NCBI GenBank assembly: GCA_021809225.1
Contig: JAKBAL010000049.1
Coordinates: 1 to 9,331, forward strand
DNA: 9,331 nucleotides
Reading direction: 5' to 3'
DNA from: Pseudomonadota bacterium
GTDB lineage: Bacteria; Pseudomonadota; Alphaproteobacteria; UBA9655
Below, in pieces: positions 5,238-9,331 of this stretch. Each line of letters opens with the position of its first letter. The first letter of the stretch is position 1. The notes beneath the pieces were generated by a model that did not search any database, was not told where the DNA came from, and saw nothing but the letters and a program-made list of their open reading frames with translations. A program made the position numbers and the translations under genes.

Positions 5238-6119
5238 CTAAAGTTCATTAGCATCTTCTGCGGCTGCAGCTGCGGCTTCTGCTGCTTCTGCGGCTGCGGC
5301 TGCTTCTGCTTCTTCTTCCTCCTCATCATCATCAGGATGAGGAGATTCAAGGATCTGTTGATCTCCCTTAGCGAGATGCTCACGTCTCTCCCCATACCAT
5401 GTGCGAAAAGTAGCATAGGTATCAATAGAATTTTTCTTCAGATCTTGAATAATTTCATTATCTGATTTTGCATCTATGATTTGAGCACTTGTCCTAGAAT
5501 TACTATAAAAAACGCTATCCCCTAAGTAACCGACCCAGTTAATGGGATCAACACCAAAATCGACGATTCGACCACAACCATCCCGCAAGTTAGAAGGCCC
5601 AAGAATGGGAATGACAATATAGGGACCCGCATCAAACCCCCAACAAGCAAGGGTGAGGCCAAAGTCTTCTTTCTTATAAGGAATGTTCAGACTCGTAGAG
5701 ACATCAAAAATGCCCGCAACTCCTACAGTCGAATTGATCAAAAAACGCCTGAGTGTATCTTCCGCATCCTGCATCTCTCCTTGAAGAATATTATTTGCAA
5801 AAACAATAGGTTCACTTAGATTTCGCAAAAAATACCCTATATGTTCACGCACCTCATCAGGAAAAACGATCGTATATATTGCCGAAAGAGGATCAAAAAT
5901 AACGGTATCAAGGATATCGTTGATCTCAAAAATAACACGGTTAACCGGTTCAAAGGGGTCATTTTCTCCAACAGAAGAAGAAGAAGATTGAAGGATTTCG
6001 TGCCGTACGGGGGAATCCATATGAAGTGTTTCGCCCTTGTAGCTCGAAGAATTTTCTTGGGCGGATGCGGGTGAGAGCATCACACTGAAGAGAAAAAAAA
6101 TAGTCAAAAAAAGTTTCAT
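5238..6119 (-). CDS. mlaA: MlaA (VacJ) family outer-membrane phospholipid-transport protein
   Basis: MlaA forms a ring in the inner leaflet of the outer membrane, removes mislocalised phospholipid from the outer leaflet and passes it to MlaC. The 293 residues include family motifs DPFEPVNR (54-61), NLSEPIVFANNILQG (100-114), FLINSTVGVAGIFD (126-139) and GPYIVIPILGPSNLRDGCG (165-183). The N-terminus is a signal peptide (MKLFLTIFFLFSVMLSPASA) with no Cys, so it should be cut by signal peptidase I; E. coli MlaA is a lipoprotein. The C-terminus ends in an acidic and then Ala/Glu tail (263-288). ATG 6119 fits the signal peptide, although the Shine-Dalgarno is weak. A 9-codon ORF (6145 down to 6116) overlaps the start as ATGA and could couple translation, but may be chance. 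It lies between aroK and mlaC on the same strand. Confidence 0.93.
   Translation of the reverse strand: MKLFLTIFFLFSVMLSPASAQENSSSYKGETLHMDSPVRHEILQSSSSSVGENDPFEPVNRVIFEINDILDTVIFDPLSAIYTIVFPDEVREHIGYFLRNLSEPIVFANNILQGEMQDAEDTLRRFLINSTVGVAGIFDVSTSLNIPYKKEDFGLTLACWGFDAGPYIVIPILGPSNLRDGCGRIVDFGVDPINWVGYLGDSVFYSNSRTSAQIIDAKSDNEIIQDLKKNSIDTYATFRTWYGERREHLAKGDQQILESPHPDDDEEEEEAEAAAAAEAAEAAAAAAEDANEL
5259..5333 (-). repeat. low-complexity GAN/GCN triplet tract coding the MlaA tail
   Basis: Residues 263-287 of MlaA are three Asp, five Glu and then a run of Ala interrupted by Glu, encoded by imperfect GAT/GAG/GAA and GCN triplets. The triplet nature means expansion or contraction would keep the frame, so length may vary between strains. 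The tail is outside the conserved MlaA domain and would be disordered or helical in the periplasm. Confidence 0.85.
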
Positions 6120-6158
6120 GTGGTTTTCATCTTGTTAGTTTTCATGCGGAGAGTGTAT

Positions 6159-6173
6159 GCCTCTCAGAGAGGC
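6159..6173. repeat. 15-base perfect palindrome between aroK and mlaA
   Basis: GCCTCTC-A-GAGAGGC is a perfect 7+1+7 inverted repeat. It lies in the 76-base gap between the aroK stop and the mlaA start, about 40 bases upstream of mlaA. There is no following T-run on either strand. A 1-base spacer is poor for an RNA hairpin (6 bp with a 3-base loop is possible) but common for protein-binding operators. No recognised regulator site matches it. Confidence 0.5.
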
Positions 6174-6195
6174 GTGTAAAGATTCTCATTATATT

Positions 6196-6753
6196 CTAAT
6201 CATAAATGTAATTTTTAAGCGCTTCCATGACGCGTTCCACAGTAGCTTCATGGGCGTCATCATTACTTTCCACCATAAGATCCGCTTTTGCATACAAAGG
6301 GTAGCGTCGTTCCACCATTTCTTCAAGAATTTGTTTTGCATCTCCATCAAAAAGGAGAGGACGGGTATCTCTTCTGATGACACGCTCAAATAAAATCTCA
6401 GGGTCAGCTCTTAACCATAAAGAGATGGCATTTTCTTTTATAAGTGTGCGACTTTCCTCATCCACAAAGGCTCCATCTCCGGTGGAAACAACCTGAGTTT
6501 CACCACTTAACAGGCGCTTAATCACCCGCCGCTCTGCATCTCTAAAGGCCTTTTCACCCCAGGTCTCGAAGATATCAGCAACGGAACAGCCAGCTGCCCT
6601 TTCCACTTCTTGATCTGTATCATAAAATAAAATTCCCAGTTTCCTGGCAATTCGCCAGCCTATGCTGCTTTTACCCGCACCCATCATGCCAACAAGAACT
6701 AAAGTTTTCGGCAAAACAAGGCTTGCGGAATATCGTTTCGGTTTTAATTTCAT
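6196..6753 (-). CDS. aroK: shikimate kinase
   Basis: AroK phosphorylates shikimate to shikimate 3-phosphate, step five of chorismate synthesis, in the cytosol. The frame is open up to 6897, but that part overlaps the divergent mlaE gene. ATG 6753 (185 residues, MKLKPKRYS...) is chosen for typical length and because it leaves 78 bases between the divergent genes. ATG 6786 (196 residues, MLNEIKRDYK...) is the main alternative, and neither has a good Shine-Dalgarno. Seen: Walker A GMMGAGKSS, the shikimate-binding DTDQEVE, FRDAERRV, the lid RRDTRPLL and the adenine-side ERRYPLYAKAD. The usual STGGGA motif reads STGDGA (Asp codon at 6475-6477). aroB, a common partner, is not next to it; mlaA follows after 76 bases. 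Confidence 0.9.
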   Translation of the reverse strand: MKLKPKRYSASLVLPKTLVLVGMMGAGKSSIGWRIARKLGILFYDTDQEVERAAGCSVADIFETWGEKAFRDAERRVIKRLLSGETQVVSTGDGAFVDEESRTLIKENAISLWLRADPEILFERVIRRDTRPLLFDGDAKQILEEMVERRYPLYAKADLMVESNDDAHEATVERVMEALKNYIYD

Positions 6754-6831
6754 TCCTTTGTAATCTCTCTTAATTTCATTTAACATATCCAATTGCAACG
6801 CAGATAGGAACACATTTCGTAATGGAAAAAA

Positions 6832-7968
6832 ATGCCAATACACACTCCTAAAATAGAGACATTCTCTCAAAATGAAATGGTTATCTTTAAACCTCAAGGT
6901 TTATGGGTAGCTAAAACAGCAAAGGAGGCTGATCTTCTTTGTGCAAATATTCTCCAAAAAATTCTTCCAAACCATCTTATTTTTGATCTTGTTAATCTTC
7001 AAGCCTTTGATACGGCAGGTATTTGGCTTTTGCATCGAACGCTTCACGCTTTAGAACAAGAAGGTCATTATGTTGAATTAAAAAATGAAAGCGAAGCTTT
7101 TCTTACCCTTTCATCGCGCCTTAATACTTACAAGCCTTCTCTTGAAAAACCCCCTAAGCCGCGTTCCTTTTTTGAAGAGCGGCTTGTCGAATTCGGTAAA
7201 ACAAGCATTGACCTTATTCTTTTAGCGAGGGACCTTATCATTTTTTTAGGTGAAATCACAACCACACTCTTTTATATTTTTCTTCAACCTAGACGCCTTC
7301 GTCTTACCTCCATTGTCGCACACATAGAGCGATTTGGGGTGAGCGCAGTTCCCATTATTTCATTAATGTCCATTGCTCTTGGATTGGTCCTCGCTTACCA
7401 AGGAGAAGAACAACTCCGCCGTTTTGGGGCTGAAATTTACACGATCAATCTTGTCAGTATTTCTGTTTTGAGAGAAGTTGGCATTCTTATTACCGCTATT
7501 TTGATAGCTGGACGTACGGGAAGTTCTATCACAGCCCAAATTGGAATTATGAAAATCAATCAAGAAGTTGACGCTCTCAACACCTTAGGTTTAAGCCCAA
7601 TGGAAGTATTGATTATCCCACGCATTTTAGCCCTCATCATTGTTATGCCACTCCTGGCTTTCGTTTCTGATATTGCAGGGCTCATTGGAGGGGGAATTAT
7701 GGTTGTTTTTTCTTTAGATGTCTCTCCTCAACTTTATATCCATCGTCTTGGTGAAGCCGTTACATTGGGTAGCTTTTGGGTTGGAATTCTTAAAGCTCCT
7801 TTCTTTGGAGCCATTATCGGCGTCGTCAGCTGCTTTGAAGGAATGCGCGTAAGAGGAACGGCAGAAAGTATAGGAATATGCACGACTCGTTCAGTTGTGG
7901 AGGGGATATTTTTAGTCACCATAGCAGATGCCCTTTTGTCCATCTTCTTCTCCAAAGTAGGCATTTAA
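6832..7968 (+). CDS. mlaE: MlaE permease with fused N-terminal STAS (MlaB-like) domain
   Basis: This is the inner-membrane permease of the MlaFED phospholipid ABC transporter. Residues 1 to about 100 form a STAS domain like E. coli MlaB, including LVNLQAFDTAGIWLLHRTL (53-71); Thr61 in the DTAG motif aligns with the functionally important Thr of MlaB. After a linker, the MlaE permease domain covers about 125-378, with several hydrophobic segments and the family signature ILIAGRTGSSITAQIGIMKINQEVDALNTLGLSPMEVLIIPRILA (224-268). STAS-permease fusions of this type are usual in alphaproteobacteria and explain why no separate mlaB is present. ATG 6832 has GGA 5 bases upstream. A 9-codon out-of-frame ORF (6822-6851) overlaps the start and is probably chance. 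The stop codon is directly followed by the mlaF ATG, indicating an operon. It diverges from aroK. Confidence 0.93.
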   Translation: MPIHTPKIETFSQNEMVIFKPQGLWVAKTAKEADLLCANILQKILPNHLIFDLVNLQAFDTAGIWLLHRTLHALEQEGHYVELKNESEAFLTLSSRLNTYKPSLEKPPKPRSFFEERLVEFGKTSIDLILLARDLIIFLGEITTTLFYIFLQPRRLRLTSIVAHIERFGVSAVPIISLMSIALGLVLAYQGEEQLRRFGAEIYTINLVSISVLREVGILITAILIAGRTGSSITAQIGIMKINQEVDALNTLGLSPMEVLIIPRILALIIVMPLLAFVSDIAGLIGGGIMVVFSLDVSPQLYIHRLGEAVTLGSFWVGILKAPFFGAIIGVVSCFEGMRVRGTAESIGICTTRSVVEGIFLVTIADALLSIFFSKVGI

Positions 7969-8742
7969 ATGACGAATCATAGCCCTATCATCTCAATTAA
8001 AGGTCTTGTAACTCAGTTTGGAGATCACATTATTCCTGACCATTTAGATTTAGAGATATTTCGGGGGGAAATTTTTGGGATTGTGGGAGGTTCTGGCTCC
8101 GGAAAATCCGTTCTTATGGGAGCCATCTTAGGATTAATACCCATTAAACAAGGCGTTATTTCAGTTTTAGGAAAACAAGCAGGCACCCTTGAAAGAATTA
8201 TGAAGCAACATCTGCAGTCCCATTGGGGTGTTTTATTCCAGGGAGGCGCTCTCTTCAGCTCTCTAACCGTCGGAGAAAACATTCAAATCCCCATGAGAGA
8301 TATGGAAGATATGCCAGGAGAGTTGGCCCGTGAAATGGCTATGATCAAATTAAAAATGGTGGGTCTTGAGGAAGGAGATTTCTTTAAATATCCTTCTGAG
8401 CTTTCGGGGGGCATGGTAAAAAGAGCTGCCCTTGCACGGGCTCTTGCAGTGGATCCTGAAATCTTATTTCTTGATGAGCCCACAGCTGGTCTTGATCCTA
8501 TTTCAGCGGCTGCCTTTGATGACCTTATCTTAACCTTAAGGAGTAGCTTGAATTTAACTGTTGTTATGGTCACCCATGATTTGGATAGCATCGGACGTCT
8601 TTGCGATCGTATTGCAGTCCTAGTTGACAAACATGTCATTGTAGGGACATTAAAATCATTATTGAACAACAATCATCCATGGATTCGTGAGTACTTTCAC
8701 GGAATTCGTGGACAGGCTGCCCTTGCAGCCCAAATGGAGTAA
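7969..8742 (+). CDS. mlaF: phospholipid ABC transporter ATP-binding protein MlaF
   Basis: MlaF is the cytosolic ATPase that powers lipid movement through MlaE and MlaD. The 257 residues contain a complete ABC cassette: Walker A GGSGSGKS (40-47), Q-loop Gln91 (VLFQGGALFSSLTVGEN, the family-typical form), signature LSGGM (145-149), Walker B ILFLDE (165-170) with catalytic Glu170, the D-loop AGLDP (173-177) and switch His203 (VTHDLDS). The C-terminal part, WIREYFHGIRGQAA (238-251), resembles alphaproteobacterial MlaF and probably contacts the STAS domain or the neighbouring MlaF. It starts on the base after the mlaE stop, so translation is likely coupled. The mlaD start follows after 2 bases. 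Confidence 0.96.
   Translation: MTNHSPIISIKGLVTQFGDHIIPDHLDLEIFRGEIFGIVGGSGSGKSVLMGAILGLIPIKQGVISVLGKQAGTLERIMKQHLQSHWGVLFQGGALFSSLTVGENIQIPMRDMEDMPGELAREMAMIKLKMVGLEEGDFFKYPSELSGGMVKRAALARALAVDPEILFLDEPTAGLDPISAAAFDDLILTLRSSLNLTVVMVTHDLDSIGRLCDRIAVLVDKHVIVGTLKSLLNNNHPWIREYFHGIRGQAALAAQME
8736..8739 (+). promoter_or_regulatory. Shine-Dalgarno for mlaD inside the mlaF 3' end
   Basis: GGAG lies within the last codons of mlaF, 5 bases before the mlaD ATG at 8745. This supports the mlaD start and close coupling of the two genes. Confidence 0.7.
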
Positions 8743-8744
8743 GC

Positions 8745-9331
8745 ATGGAAACACGAGCTGGGTATATGCTTGTCGGTACTTTTGTCCTCTTGTCTTTAGC
8801 AGGGATCTTAGGTTTTTTCTTATGGCTTGCGAAATCAGACCTTGATTACAAAGTAAATTTATATACCATTTATTTTCCGGGCTCCGTCACCGGACTTACT
8901 GTTGGAGGCCCCGTAAACTATCTTGGCGTCCCCGTTGGAACCATTAAAAGTATTGAGCTTGATACCAATAATCTTGAGCGGGTCAATGTTACAGTTGCGA
9001 TTAAAGTTAGCATCCCTATCAAGGAGGATGCCTATGCCTCTCTCGAGCTCCAAGGGCTTACAGGATATAAATTTGTTCAACTCTATGGTGGAAACAAAGA
9101 AAGCGTCCTCTTAAAGATCAAACCGGGGCAAAAATATCCTGTTATTCCCTCTCGGTATTCAGGCGTCGAAGAAATAATGACAACGTTGCCCCGACTAGTG
9201 AATAAACTCACAAACTTCGTCGATCGTATCAATGCCACCTTTAATGAGGAAAACAGAAGGCGACTTGCTGATACCTTAAAAAATATCGATATTGTTTCTC
9301 AAAAGCTTGCGGAAAGCTCTGAACCTTTCAA
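8745..9331 (+). CDS. mlaD: MCE-domain lipid-transport protein MlaD, 3'-truncated by window edge
   Basis: MlaD is the inner-membrane-anchored substrate-binding subunit of the Mla ABC transporter; its MCE domains form a hexameric ring that passes lipid between MlaC and MlaE. The 195 complete codons visible read METRAGYMLVGTFVLLS..., the characteristic alphaproteobacterial start. There is one membrane segment (about 7-29) and a single MCE domain (about 38-116) including VTGLTVGGPVNYLGVPVGTIKSI (48-70) and LQGLTGYKFVQLYGG (102-116). From about residue 140 the sequence turns helical (VEEIMTTLPRLVNKLTNFVDRINATF), as in longer alphaproteobacterial MlaD proteins. The frame is still open at the right edge. 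The ATG lies 2 bases after the mlaF stop. Confidence 0.94.
   Translation, partial: METRAGYMLVGTFVLLSLAGILGFFLWLAKSDLDYKVNLYTIYFPGSVTGLTVGGPVNYLGVPVGTIKSIELDTNNLERVNVTVAIKVSIPIKEDAYASLELQGLTGYKFVQLYGGNKESVLLKIKPGQKYPVIPSRYSGVEEIMTTLPRLVNKLTNFVDRINATFNEENRRRLADTLKNIDIVSQKLAESSEPF

Noticed and set aside
5222..5425. Minus-strand Gln/Lys/Pro-rich frame over the MlaA tail
   Set aside because: Its repeats simply reflect the GCN/GAN triplet tract read in another frame.
6116..6145. Nine-codon minus-strand ORF (MKTNKMKTT) overlapping the mlaA start as ATGA
   Set aside because: It could couple translation, but it has no good Shine-Dalgarno and such short ORFs are common by chance.
6822..6851. Nine-codon ORF overlapping the mlaE start
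   Set aside because: It has no ribosome binding site of its own. The purines in it more likely serve as the mlaE Shine-Dalgarno.
6754..6897. Upstream extension of aroK to 6897
   Set aside because: It overlaps the start of the divergent mlaE gene and adds non-homologous residues before the Walker A region. The only credible alternative inside it is ATG 6786.

Overview
The window is about 9.3 kb of AT-rich bacterial DNA. It has the look of an alphaproteobacterium, perhaps one of the host-associated, low-GC lineages (Holosporales-like). That placement is inferred from gene content, not from a marker. Supporting points are the DivIC/FtsB protein with its 'GDRGILAW' signature, the MlaE permease with a fused STAS domain, the 'METRAGY' start of MlaD, and the order aroK ... 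xerD - accA, which is a familiar alphaproteobacterial neighbourhood. No tRNA, rRNA, CRISPR array, insertion sequence or phage gene is visible. Coding density is high, and no gap between genes exceeds about 175 bases.

Layout. (1) Bases 1-1017, plus strand: the 3' part of upp (uracil salvage; its start lies off the left edge), then an FtsB/DivIC-like division protein. (2) Bases 1060-6753, minus strand, read right to left: aroK (shikimate kinase), mlaA and mlaC (outer-membrane and periplasmic parts of phospholipid transport), xerD (chromosome dimer resolution), an unrecognised exported repeat protein, accA (fatty-acid synthesis) and a two-CBS-domain protein. (3) Bases 6832-9331, plus strand: mlaE, mlaF and the 5' part of mlaD, packed with gaps of 0 and 2 bases.

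The main theme is the Mla lipid-transport system. The inner-membrane ABC complex (mlaE-mlaF-mlaD) and the outer-membrane/periplasmic part (mlaA, mlaC) are encoded divergently, with aroK between them. The MlaB function appears to be carried by the STAS domain fused to the N-terminus of MlaE. Together these would move phospholipid between the MlaA ring in the outer membrane, the MlaC carrier and the MlaFED complex in the inner membrane. Most remaining genes are housekeeping: envelope, division, lipid and aromatic synthesis.

The least ordinary items are these: an exported protein built from 16-17-residue 'GP' repeats, probably a beta-solenoid; a 79-base near-perfect palindrome between mlaC and xerD; a bulged hairpin between mlaA and mlaC; an Ala/Glu microsatellite tail on MlaA; an Asp in the normally Gly-Gly-Gly motif of AroK; and a changed 'DTPGAYPG' loop in AccA. 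I see no clear evidence of a new multi-gene system. The repeat protein and the 79-base palindrome are the best candidates for something undescribed.
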